Below are positions 6,920 through 15,036 of a stretch of 64,000 bases of DNA, piece after piece; position 1 is the first letter of the stretch; every line of letters begins with the position of its first letter. Location: the NCBI RefSeq assembly GCF_001866655.1, contig NZ_MLYR01000019.1, positions 1-64,000 on the forward strand, given 5' to 3'. The position numbers and the translations under genes are program-made. Source of the DNA: Bacillus sp. MUM 116. Its GTDB lineage: Bacteria; Bacillota; Bacilli; Bacillales; Cytobacillaceae. Below the pieces are notes generated by a model. The model made no database searches, had not been told where the DNA came from, and worked only from the letters and a program-made list of their open reading frames with translations.

Positions 6920-8101
6920 TCAAGTAGCAGCTTCAAATTTATTTTTTTGAATCTTAAGATTTTCTAAGGATGTGTTATGAATTTGTTTCCATAATGGGAA
7001 TACCTTTTCAAATGCTGTAACTAATTGGGGATCAAATTGAGAACCCTTTCCATCTAAAATCCTTTGATATGCTTCTTCTAATGATAATGCAGCCCTATAT
7101 GATCTTGTTGATGTCATCGCATCGAATGCATCCGCAATTGCAGCAATCCTAGCAAGGTATGGTATTTCATTTCCTTTTAATTGATCAGGATAGCCTTTTC
7201 CATCCCATCGTTCATGATGTGACCGAATTACCTCGATATTTAATCCGATAACCTTTGAGACAGCCTCTGCACCTACAGTCGTATGTGATTTAATGATTTC
7301 ATATTCTTCATTAGTAAGACTCGTTGGCTTCATCAATATACGATCTGGTATATTGATTTTTCCAATATCATGAAGTAAACAAGCATAATTAAATGATTTT
7401 AAATCTTCATCAGTAAACTTGCCAACTTGTTTTGCTAATCCAACTGCATAGCTTGCCACTCTTTCACTATGCCCTCTTGTGTACGGGTCTTTAAGCTCAA
7501 GAGTAGCAATTACACCTTTAACAATTCCTACAAGTTGATGGTCATAAGAATTTTTAATGGCCTTTACATATGATTGAAAACGATTCAATAGGATATATGA
7601 AAAAACAGAAATTATTGCTAATAATAGTAAACTTATCAGTACATTCGGTGTTTGAATAATCAATCCATCAGCAATGTATTTGAAGACCAATCCAATTATA
7701 ACTACTTTAAAGAATTGGGTATTAACAAAAATAGGGGATAATAAGAGCCAAAATATTTCTACTGCGTTCCCACTTTTAAATAGTTCCGGTTTACCAATAA
7801 AAGTTACTATATCATTAAGAAGAGTTAAAGATGTATAACTAATAAAATAGATATATTTAATTGAATTAACTTTTTGATTTTTATATAAATAGATTGCTAA
7901 AGGAATTAAAGCAAACATAATTAAATAGATCCAGTTTCCTAACCTATCTGGTGTATCTACCTTTAATTTTGTTATATACTTCGCTATCAGAGAATAGAAA
8001 ACATCAAATCCTATGTAGATAATATAAAATAAAACTAAAAACCATTTAACTGTACGTCCCTCTTCGTTTCTAATGTTAGGGTCAATTATTTGCTTTTTCA
8101 T
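6920..8101 (-). CDS. Membrane HD-GYP phosphodiesterase-type signalling protein
   Basis: 393 residues. Residues 1-180 form about six membrane segments; the C-terminal half is a complete HD-GYP domain: HSERVASYA, LLHDIGKINIPD, SHTTVGAEA and HHERWDGKGYP all present, so c-di-GMP (or similar) hydrolysis is likely. The membrane part is homologous to that of the histidine kinase encoded upstream (shared FDxFY, PLAIY, IKYIYF, SGNxVE and SPIFVN blocks). It is followed after 18 bases by the small peptide gene. ATG start at 8101, with TGAGGTAA upstream. Confidence 0.85.
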   Translation of the reverse strand: MKKQIIDPNIRNEEGRTVKWFLVLFYIIYIGFDVFYSLIAKYITKLKVDTPDRLGNWIYLIMFALIPLAIYLYKNQKVNSIKYIYFISYTSLTLLNDIVTFIGKPELFKSGNAVEIFWLLLSPIFVNTQFFKVVIIGLVFKYIADGLIIQTPNVLISLLLLAIISVFSYILLNRFQSYVKAIKNSYDHQLVGIVKGVIATLELKDPYTRGHSERVASYAVGLAKQVGKFTDEDLKSFNYACLLHDIGKINIPDRILMKPTSLTNEEYEIIKSHTTVGAEAVSKVIGLNIEVIRSHHERWDGKGYPDQLKGNEIPYLARIAAIADAFDAMTSTRSYRAALSLEEAYQRILDGKGSQFDPQLVTAFEKVFPLWKQIHNTSLENLKIQKNKFEAAT

Positions 8102-8188
8102 GTATTTACCTCACGTATGGAATGTAACCCATGTCCTATTTCGAAAAGTTTAGTTATTTAAACCAAAAGACCTATTAAATTTCCGACA

Positions 8189-8239
8189 CTTTCCTACATT
8201 ATAAAACATTTAAATCAATAGAAGTACATTTTTCTAAAA
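8189..8239 (-). promoter_or_regulatory. Probable promoter of the HD-GYP/peptide/M50 operon
   Basis: On the minus strand TTTTAGAAAA (8230-8239) is followed 26 bases later by TATAAT (8198-8203) and GTAGGAAAG (8189-8197). The same three blocks occur in front of the histidine kinase gene (9603-9658). A clear -35 is not visible. About 88 bases separate it from the start at 8101. The rest of the 217-base gap holds nothing else I can identify. Confidence 0.5.
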
Positions 8240-8318
8240 GGAATGATGAAGAAAAATAGAAAAAAAAACTTATCCCCACTCACTATTCTCCACATAATCC
8301 CTTTTGCCCTGCCTAATT

Positions 8319-9554
8319 TTATTGAAATATAGGTAATACAACCTCAACCATTGTTCCTTTTTGAAGATTACTTTGGATTTTAAGACTGCCTTTATGATCT
8401 TTGATTATTTGATTTGAAACCATTAACCCAAGTCCTGTTCCATCTTTTTTTGTAGTATAGAAGGGTTCGCCTAAATTAAGAATATCCTCTCCAGCAATAC
8501 CACAGCCTTCATCTTGGATAGAGATATACATTTTTTGCCCTTTTAGTACTTTTGCATTAATTTTTATCTTTCCTCGATCTATCATTGCTTCAATTGCATT
8601 TTTGAATAGATTAATAAATACCTGCTTTAATTGTTTTGCATCGCATTCGATAGGAGGTAAAGGACCTTCTATAAGGGTTTCAACAACAACTGATTGTTTC
8701 TCAGCTTGTTGTTGGATTATTGATAAAGTATAGGCTATAACTTCTTCGATGCTGAAGCTTTTAAACGTAATTACCTTTGGTTTACCTAGATACATTAAAT
8801 CACTAACAATTGAATTAATTCGATCAATTTCTTGAATCATAATTGGATAATAATCATTTGTATTCGGGTATTGTTCCTTCTGCAGCTGTGTAAAACCTTT
8901 CAATGAAGACAGAGGATTTCTTATCTCATGTCCAATAGCAGTAGCCATTTGACCGATAACAGCCAGCTTTTCTTTTTGACGAAGTTCATCATAAACAGAT
9001 GTTAAAGAAGCGATATATGAATTAAAGCGGATGAATAATATGAATGCGATGATCGATAAAATAGTATAAATAATTAATGGAAAAAGGACATTTAAATCCC
9101 GCAAAACTATTCCTACAATTACATACTTTCCAATCATCCCTAATGTGACGGTCCAAAAGAATTTTTTATTTACAAATATAGGTGAAAAGAGGATAAATAA
9201 TACTTCAACAATATTCCCACTGGCAAAGGGTTTGTTTGTTCCCAAATAAGTTATAAGAACATCAATAAAGTCTATTAAAATATACCAATAAAAATAGATA
9301 TATTTAATAATATAGGGATTTCCCTTCTTAATGAAATAAATGGCCAACGGAACTGCCGCAAGGATTAGAATATAGAACCAGTATCCTAAGCCTTCTTTTA
9401 AAACATCATTAAATTGATTTTTAGAAATCCTTGGATTTATATAGTAATAAAAAATGTCAAAGGAAAAAAATGAAATGTTAAACAACCACAAGAATAATTT
9501 AATTGCTTTTTTCTCTTCATATATTAACTTTTGATTATTGTAAGCCTTTTTCAT
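8319..9554 (-). CDS. Membrane sensor histidine kinase (sporulation-kinase type output)
   Basis: 411 residues. About six membrane segments (residues 20-185) homologous to those of the downstream HD-GYP protein, then HisKA with GHEIRNPLSSLKGF (phospho-accepting His) and a HATPase with N, G1 and G2 boxes (NLFKNAIEAM, DEGCGI, GTGLGLMVS). The H-box matches the Bacillus KinA-E phosphorelay kinases. No response regulator gene is adjacent, which is usual for Spo0F-directed kinases. Its own promoter-like region and a Spo0A-box-like TGTCGAA lie upstream. Confidence 0.87.
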   Translation of the reverse strand: MKKAYNNQKLIYEEKKAIKLFLWLFNISFFSFDIFYYYINPRISKNQFNDVLKEGLGYWFYILILAAVPLAIYFIKKGNPYIIKYIYFYWYILIDFIDVLITYLGTNKPFASGNIVEVLFILFSPIFVNKKFFWTVTLGMIGKYVIVGIVLRDLNVLFPLIIYTILSIIAFILFIRFNSYIASLTSVYDELRQKEKLAVIGQMATAIGHEIRNPLSSLKGFTQLQKEQYPNTNDYYPIMIQEIDRINSIVSDLMYLGKPKVITFKSFSIEEVIAYTLSIIQQQAEKQSVVVETLIEGPLPPIECDAKQLKQVFINLFKNAIEAMIDRGKIKINAKVLKGQKMYISIQDEGCGIAGEDILNLGEPFYTTKKDGTGLGLMVSNQIIKDHKGSLKIQSNLQKGTMVEVVLPIFQ

Positions 9555-9602
9555 ATTTGTAAATCCCCCAATGACTTAAGAAACATGAAAAAAATTGTTA
9601 AC

Positions 9603-9673
9603 CTTTCCTACTATTCTACCATTTATTCTAAACTTTACCGACAGAAAATTTTCTAAAACGGTTGTATTCGACA
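9603..9673 (-). promoter_or_regulatory. Promoter region of the histidine kinase with a Spo0A-box-like site
   Basis: Minus-strand TTTTAGAAAA (9649-9658), TAGAAT (9613-9618) and GTAGGAAAG (9603-9611) repeat the pattern upstream of the HD-GYP gene. TGTCGAA, the Spo0A box consensus, lies at 9667-9673. Function inferred from motif match only. Confidence 0.42.
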
Positions 9674-9697
9674 TTTTTCTGCTGATTTGGAATATAG

Positions 9698-9726
9698 AAA
9701 AAGGACCCCATTGGGAGGTCCTTTTC
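9698..9726. terminator. Intrinsic terminator after the amino acid permease gene
   Basis: AAAAGGACC and GGTCCTTTT form a stem around CCATTGGGA; T runs exist on both strands. It lies five bases beyond the permease stop on the minus strand. Confidence 0.85.
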
Positions 9727-9730
9727 TATA

Positions 9731-11146
9731 CTAACTTACTTTCTTAAATTCCTTAACACTACTATTCAATGTGGAATGCTTACGGCCGTAACCGAAGTAA
9801 ACAGCCAAACCGATCACAAGCCATACACCAAAGCTGATCCAGGATGTTGCCGGCAGCTGAAGCGATAAGTATCCACAGAATAGGAAAGCTAAGATTGGAA
9901 CATATGGAACAAATGGAACACGGAAGCCTTTTACTGCACCTTGATTGTTTTTACGCAGATACAAAATACCGATAGAAACAGTCATAAATGCTAATAATGT
10001 TCCGATGTTAACAAGCTCTGCTAATTTCCCAAGCGGCACTAATCCAGCAAAAATCGATACAAGAATACAGGTGATCCAGGAGTTTACCATTGGTGTCTGC
10101 TTTTTCTTATCTACCTTAGAAAATACCTTTGGCAATAAGCCGTCACGGCTGATTGCATAAAATAGACGAGTTTGTCCATAAATCATAACAAGCAATACTG
10201 TTGTAATCCCGGCAATGGCACCTAATGAAATCAGACCAGCTACCCAATCTTGATGGATAAAGGTAAGTGCGAAGGCAACCGGGTTTTTCACATCAAGCAG
10301 TTGGTAAGGCACAATTCCTGTTAAAATCGCTGATACCGCAATATATAACACGGTACAAACAACCAACGAGGAGATAATCCCGATTGGCAAATTGCGCTGC
10401 GGATTTCTTACTTCTTCCGCTGCTGTTGCTACCGCATCAAATCCAATGTAAGCAAAGAAAACTGTCGCGGCACCTGTTGCAACACCGGAGAAACCAAATG
10501 GCATAAACGGTGTCCAGTTTGAAGGTTTAACATACCATACACCAATACCGATAAATAATAAAACAACCGCTAACTTAATAATTACCATAATTGCATTGAA
10601 ACGAGCTGACTTTTTTACACCTTGCGTTAACATAAAAGTGATAATGAAAACAATGACAATAGCAGGTACATCGATAAACGTTCCATTTGCCGGATCGTAA
10701 GCACTTGTAATAGCCTTCGGAAGATGAAGGCCAAATCCTGCGATAAGCCCCTGAAAATATCCCGACCAACCACTGGCAACTGCTGATGAAGCAAGTCCGT
10801 ATTCAAGAATCAAATCCCAACCTAAAATCCAGGCAATGATTTCACCGAATGTTGCATAACTATACGTATAGGCACTGCCTGATACCGGTACAGTCGAAGC
10901 GAATTCCGCATAACAAAGTGCTGCGAACACACAAGCTAAACCAGATAAAATAAAGGAAATGATCAGTGCAGGTCCTGCATGTTCCGCAGCAGCCACTCCT
11001 GTTAATACAAATATTCCTGTTCCGATGATGGCTCCAATTCCCAGCATCGATAAATCAAAGGCACCTAATTCCTTTTTTAAGGTTACATCTTTCTGTCCAA
11101 CCTCTTGGATTAGGGCCTGGATAGACTTTTTCCTAAATAAATCCAT
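9731..11146 (-). CDS. APC-family amino acid permease (YfnA/CAT-like)
   Basis: 471 residues with about 12-13 membrane segments. The N-terminal GIGAIIGTGIFVLTG motif and GSAYTYSYATFGEIIAWILGWDLILEY are classic for cationic/branched amino acid transporters (CAT, YfnA). The C-terminus is complete and soluble. GGAGGTAAACAAC precedes ATG at 11146. It stands alone between terminators. Substrate cannot be told from sequence; a broad amino acid uptake role is usual for the family. Confidence 0.87.
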   Translation of the reverse strand: MDLFRKKSIQALIQEVGQKDVTLKKELGAFDLSMLGIGAIIGTGIFVLTGVAAAEHAGPALIISFILSGLACVFAALCYAEFASTVPVSGSAYTYSYATFGEIIAWILGWDLILEYGLASSAVASGWSGYFQGLIAGFGLHLPKAITSAYDPANGTFIDVPAIVIVFIITFMLTQGVKKSARFNAIMVIIKLAVVLLFIGIGVWYVKPSNWTPFMPFGFSGVATGAATVFFAYIGFDAVATAAEEVRNPQRNLPIGIISSLVVCTVLYIAVSAILTGIVPYQLLDVKNPVAFALTFIHQDWVAGLISLGAIAGITTVLLVMIYGQTRLFYAISRDGLLPKVFSKVDKKKQTPMVNSWITCILVSIFAGLVPLGKLAELVNIGTLLAFMTVSIGILYLRKNNQGAVKGFRVPFVPYVPILAFLFCGYLSLQLPATSWISFGVWLVIGLAVYFGYGRKHSTLNSSVKEFKKVS

Positions 11147-11397
11147 GTTGTTTACCTCCTCGACCGATGTCGAAATGTTCAGAAAAAATACTTCATAAAA
11201 ACTTATATCGGTATAATATAATTTATTTTTCTAAAAAGCAATATATTTTGAAAAATAAAATAAATTGTAGATAATACCAAAACAAATTTTCCCTACTCTA
11301 TATGTTTTTTACAGGGAATTGCAGAGTTTTTATTATAGTATAAAAATAATTTCTGAATACGAAATAATTATTCCAATCACATTTTTACCAAATAAAA

Positions 11398-11426
11398 ACC
11401 GGCCGTTCTGATTCTGAATGGCCAGT
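11398..11426 (-). terminator. Terminator of the sporulation-type kinase gene
   Basis: Minus-strand ACTGGCC pairs with GGCCGGT and is followed by TTTTTATTT. It lies just after the kinase stop at 11435. The remaining gap to the permease start (11147) is AT-rich with no ORF and should hold the permease promoter. Confidence 0.75.
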
Positions 11427-11434
11427 CAAACTTT

Positions 11435-12703
11435 TCATATATTTACTACTTCTTTTTTAACTGCCGGTAGAATCATTGTCACCTCAGTACCGATTCCGGG
11501 TTGACTTTTATAGGATACTTTCCCATTCATGGTTTCAATAATTCGTAATGAAACGGATGTCCCAAGGCCAGTCCCCTTATCCTTTGTTGTATAGAACAGT
11601 GTACCAATTTTTGATAGTTGCTCAGGTGTCATTCCCTTTCCACTATCTGTTATCAAAATCGTTGCATTCTGATGATCATGCATGTACTGAATTGTAACTT
11701 TCCCGCCTTCTGAAGTGGCTTCAATTGCATTCTTTATCAAATTGACCAGTGCTTGTTTTAATTGATTCCGATCAGTAGTAAGCCAAAAATCACTTTGGAT
11801 TAATTCACTTTTTAGCTCCACTCCTTGCTTTACCGCAAGAGGATCTAGAAGCAACACGACTTCCGAGAGAACATCTGCCAGCTGGAATTTTTCTATTTTT
11901 TCAAATTTGGGTTTAGCGAAATTTAGATAATCATTGATGATTGACTCAGCACGTCCCAATTCGGACAAAACAAGTGAAAGATACTCGTATTTTCTCCCTT
12001 GTTCCTCTTTTTGCATCAGTTGAAGAAATCCTTTGACAACGGTTAATGGATTTCTTACTTCATGTGCAATAGAGGCGGCAAGTTCCCCTATTGTGTTTAA
12101 TTTTTCAGCCCGGATAATTTCCTCCCTCATTTTATTTCGTTCGATAACATTTTCATTTAGTTTTGAAGCAATCATAATAGCAAGAGTATGTATAAAACCA
12201 ATGAGGATAATATCTGGAATATTAAAATCTATTTTGAGAGGGGCACCTTGGAAATATTGATAAGTATTAAATGAAACAAAACAAAGTATCAAAGGCCAGA
12301 AGCCGATCACTGTTGAAATAAGCACCCTTTTATTAGGGGGCGATTTCCAAAATTTTTGCACAGTTAAAAACGCTATTAGTGCAGTTAATAACATATTTAC
12401 GAGTCCAAAAATGATTGTGTTTCCTCCCATTAAAATCCGTGTCACAATAAGAGTTCCTAACACCATACTCCCTGCTCTAGGTCCTGCGTAAAGGAAAGAA
12501 AGTACAAGGGGAACATAGCGGAGATCCCAATTAAATCCGTAGTTAGCATGCGTAAAAATCATACAAGTCAGGGCAGCTATACTTTGCAATAAACCACAAA
12601 TGATAGGTGAGTTCATATTGCATTTTTTATCTGAAAGAACACTAAGAATTAGGACTGGTGCGATTGTAATTAACAAATTCAAAAGAAGTTTTTCTGCCAG
12701 CAT
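11435..12703 (-). CDS. Sporulation-type sensor histidine kinase with 5TMR-LYT-like sensor
   Basis: 422 residues. The first 190 residues hold about six membrane segments; RYVPLVLSFLYAGPRAGSM resembles the 5TMR-LYT sensor of LytS and of several Bacillus kinases. HisKA follows with AASIAHEVRNPLTVVKGFLQLM and a full HATPase (NLIKNAIEAT, DSGKGM, KGTGLGTSVS). The H-box is that of Spo0F kinases (KinA-E). No partner regulator is nearby. A sigma-H-like promoter overlapping a Spo0A box lies 34 bases before the start, which supports a role in the sporulation phosphorelay. GGAGG upstream of ATG 12703. Confidence 0.85.
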   Translation of the reverse strand: MLAEKLLLNLLITIAPVLILSVLSDKKCNMNSPIICGLLQSIAALTCMIFTHANYGFNWDLRYVPLVLSFLYAGPRAGSMVLGTLIVTRILMGGNTIIFGLVNMLLTALIAFLTVQKFWKSPPNKRVLISTVIGFWPLILCFVSFNTYQYFQGAPLKIDFNIPDIILIGFIHTLAIMIASKLNENVIERNKMREEIIRAEKLNTIGELAASIAHEVRNPLTVVKGFLQLMQKEEQGRKYEYLSLVLSELGRAESIINDYLNFAKPKFEKIEKFQLADVLSEVVLLLDPLAVKQGVELKSELIQSDFWLTTDRNQLKQALVNLIKNAIEATSEGGKVTIQYMHDHQNATILITDSGKGMTPEQLSKIGTLFYTTKDKGTGLGTSVSLRIIETMNGKVSYKSQPGIGTEVTMILPAVKKEVVNI

Positions 12704-12736
12704 TCATATTCCTCCAAAAACCAACTATTTACACAA

Positions 12737-12765
12737 TAATTCGACAAAAATTTCTTCAATCCTTT
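12737..12765 (-). promoter_or_regulatory. Sigma-H-type promoter overlapping a Spo0A box
   Basis: On the minus strand AAAGGATTG (12757-12765), 11 bases, then GTCGAATTA (12737-12745) fits the sigma-H consensus RNAGGAWWW-N11/12-RNNGAATWW with one mismatch. TGTCGAA (12740-12746) is an exact Spo0A box inside the -10 region. Confidence 0.6.
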
Positions 12766-13193
12766 AAAGTTAAGAAATTTTTCACACTACCTACTTAAAT
12801 TGTAATTTGACAAAATCAAAATTCACCTGTAAAATAATATTTTGTGCTTTACAAATTATGTAACTTGGAATTTAGAAAATAACGCAATGTAAGAATTTTT
12901 TCTGGCATTCTGCTTATGTTTTAATAGAAACTATTCACACTGGATCGGCTTCGGAGCCGTAAGGATGTAAGAGAGGTAGGGCTTACGTCGTTTAGGTAAA
13001 ACCATCAGTGGAAGAGTAACCGCGGCAATTGGTATATAAAAACAATCATATCTAAATAAATTTTTGCATTGTGATGGCAGACACATGAAAGACAGCCATG
13101 CACAAGTTACGATAACACCCCGAATAGAAGGGGTAAAGCAAAAAATGCAGAGGGCAATCGCCCTCTGCATTTTCCAATTTTCAACCAAAAAAA
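12766..13193. other. Gap between kinase and exporter genes
   Basis: The 430-base stretch holds the exporter terminator at 13141-13174 (ATGCAGAGGGC/GCCCTCTGCAT stem with T runs) and a small GC-rich hairpin near 12952 (GGCT-TCGG-AGCC). A minus-strand frame of 88 codons (13197-12931) spans it, but it starts inside the terminator and has no ribosome site. Its second half (IPIAAVTLPLMVLPKRRK) looks protein-like, so it may be the tail of a decayed gene. Confidence 0.4.
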
Positions 13194-13646
13194 TCATCCT
13201 CGAAGCTTCATCCTTTGGCGGATGATTTTTCGAATACTCTGGTTCAATACCTCTGAAAAAATTAAACCAAAAGCAATTGCTCCTGAAAGCATCAATACAT
13301 TGGCCGCATTGCCTAAAGCCTGGTTATAATCTTTCTCCACAAAATTTCGCATCGCATCATAGGCAAGACCTCCAGGGACGAGCGGAATAATCCCGGCAAC
13401 ACTGAAAATAATGACAGGTGTCTTATAATATTTGGCTAATATATGGCTAACCACACCAATAAAAATGGCTGCGCTCCATGTAGCCATCACTGCGTTCCCA
13501 GAATAATCTTCGATGAGGTAGTAAATGATCCACCCCCCCATGCCAATGAGACCACATTTTATTAAGGAATTTTTGGGAGCATTAAAGATGATTCCAAATG
13601 CGCCCGTTGCAATAAAACTAGTGATTAATTGGGCCAAAATGCTCAC
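13194..13646 (-). CDS. ThrE-like threonine/serine exporter, small subunit (YjjB-type)
   Basis: 150 residues from the GTG at 13646, preceded by GGAGGGCAAG; the start follows the stop of the partner gene by 19 bases. Four to five membrane segments, with IPLVPGGLAYDAMRNFVEKD typical of the C-terminal half of ThrE (DUF3815/YjjB). In Corynebacterium ThrE is one polypeptide; in Bacillus it is split like this. It should form an inner-membrane exporter with the next upstream gene. Substrate assumed from the family. Confidence 0.85.
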   Translation of the reverse strand: MSILAQLITSFIATGAFGIIFNAPKNSLIKCGLIGMGGWIIYYLIEDYSGNAVMATWSAAIFIGVVSHILAKYYKTPVIIFSVAGIIPLVPGGLAYDAMRNFVEKDYNQALGNAANVLMLSGAIAFGLIFSEVLNQSIRKIIRQRMKLRG

Positions 13647-13665
13647 ACCTTGCCCTCCTCGCTTT

Positions 13666-14427
13666 TTATAAAAATGAAAGGATGATTGCAATACCTGATC
13701 CGATGGCAAAGGCGGTCAGAAATGCTTCTGCTCCTTTTGATAGACCTGAAACGAGATGTCCTGCCATTAAGTCCCTGATTGCATTGGTAATTAACAATCC
13801 GGGAACTAAGGTCATAACTGATCCAATGATAATTTTATCCAACTCATGACCGACTCCTAATTTTACAAATAAAAAAGAGAGCAGACCAATCACAAAAGAA
13901 GCGAGGAACTCAGAAAAAAATTTAATGGGTACAAAACGGTGAAAGTAAATATTACTAAAATAGCCAAGACCTCCCGAGATCATTGCTGGGATAAAATCAT
14001 TCCAGTCGCCGTTAAACATAATCAAAAAGCAGCCACTCGCACTTGATGCCGCCAAGACCTGAATCATAAAGGGGAAAGTCAAGGTATGCGTCTCAAGTTC
14101 CTTTAACAATTGCAGCGCTTTTTCAGGCGTTAATTCCCCGTTGCTAATCCGTCGTGAAATGCTATTGACCAGTGCTACTTTTTTTAAATCTGTTGAACGT
14201 TCTGATATACGAATTAACTTCGTTTTTGTCGGTTCTCTTCCTTCTGCCGAAAAAATAATCCCAGTTGGTGTGACATAACTATGGGAATTCTCGATGCCAA
14301 AAGCAGCAGCAATCCGCATCATTGTATCTTCTACCCGGTATGTCTCCCCGCCACTTTGGAGCATGATTTTTCCCGCAAGAAGGCATACTTCCATAATTTC
14401 ATAAGTCTGCTCTGCCTGTTTTTCCAT
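13666..14427 (-). CDS. ThrE-like threonine/serine exporter, large subunit (YjjP-type)
   Basis: 253 residues. The soluble N-terminus contains LQSGGETYRVEDTMMRIAAAFG and SYVTPTGIIFS, the DUF1212/YjjP hallmark, followed by five membrane segments with VPGLLITNAIRDLMAGHLVSG. Complete length. ATG at 14427. First gene of a two-gene operon with the YjjB-type partner. Confidence 0.87.
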   Translation of the reverse strand: MEKQAEQTYEIMEVCLLAGKIMLQSGGETYRVEDTMMRIAAAFGIENSHSYVTPTGIIFSAEGREPTKTKLIRISERSTDLKKVALVNSISRRISNGELTPEKALQLLKELETHTLTFPFMIQVLAASSASGCFLIMFNGDWNDFIPAMISGGLGYFSNIYFHRFVPIKFFSEFLASFVIGLLSFLFVKLGVGHELDKIIIGSVMTLVPGLLITNAIRDLMAGHLVSGLSKGAEAFLTAFAIGSGIAIILSFL

Positions 14428-14510
14428 TCGAATCTCTCCATCTATCCTTCAACATTTAATTAAATTACAGTTTAAATCAAAATCAATCAAATAGGCAATC
14501 GGCAATTCTT

Positions 14511-14714
14511 ATGAAGACACTTTTCACCATTGCTTCAGCGAGTTTTGGTCTTTATCCCCTTTATGAAGACCCTTTTCATCATTTCTTCAGCGAGTTTTGG
14601 TCTTCATCCCCTTTATGAAGACTCTTTTCATCATTTCTTCAGCGAGTTTTGGTCTTCATCCCCTTTATGAAGACTCTTTTCATCATTTCTTCAGCGAGTT
14701 TTGGTCTTCATCCC
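14511..14714. repeat. Four tandem copies of a 52-bp unit
   Basis: ATGAAGAC starts at 14511, 14563, 14615 and 14667: a strict 52-bp period. Each copy reads ATGAAGACnCTTTTCAnCATTnCTTC, AGCGAGTTTTGGTCTTnATCCC. At every junction GTCTTCAT and ATGAAGAC form an 8-bp inverted repeat across CCCCTTT. Copies 2-4 are nearly identical; copy 1 has diverged more. No ORF is supported. The array fills most of the gap between the ThrE-like operon and a small gene. Confidence 0.92.
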
Positions 14715-14720
14715 AAATAC

Positions 14721-14951
14721 TTACTCGCCAATATTATTTTCAAACCACTCCTGGAGCTCTCTTAAAGAATTAAAACTGAAAATCTCTTCTCCGTTCTGCC
14801 CGTTATCACAGCCTGTATTCCCTCTTAAGGTAATTTGGCCTTCTTCCCCTGATATCAAAATGGCATATGGATGGTTTACATTGATGTAACGCGCATCCAA
14901 ATCATTATCAATCCACTTTTTACTTCGTAAAAATGCTTCATATTTTTCCAT
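14721..14951 (-). CDS. Small hypothetical protein
   Basis: 76 residues from ATG 14951, with GGAGGG eight bases upstream. The sequence is acidic and soluble (EKYEAFLRSKKWIDNDLDARYINV, then a beta-like middle and ELQEWFENNIGE at the end). No family recognised. It is flanked by the 52-bp array downstream and by the ABC transporter operon end upstream, and seems to be a single-gene unit. Confidence 0.65.
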   Translation of the reverse strand: MEKYEAFLRSKKWIDNDLDARYINVNHPYAILISGEEGQITLRGNTGCDNGQNGEEIFSFNSLRELQEWFENNIGE

Positions 14952-15036
14952 CAAAAAATCCCTCCTATCCCCTTATTGTGCCTATTTATAAAAAAATAAG
15001 ACCCCTCCGCAATAGCGAACAGGTCCATCAAAATTT

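Noticed and set aside
12931..13197. 88-codon minus-strand frame as a gene
   Set aside because: It starts inside a terminator, has no ribosome site and resembles no family, although part looks protein-like; listed only as a possible remnant.
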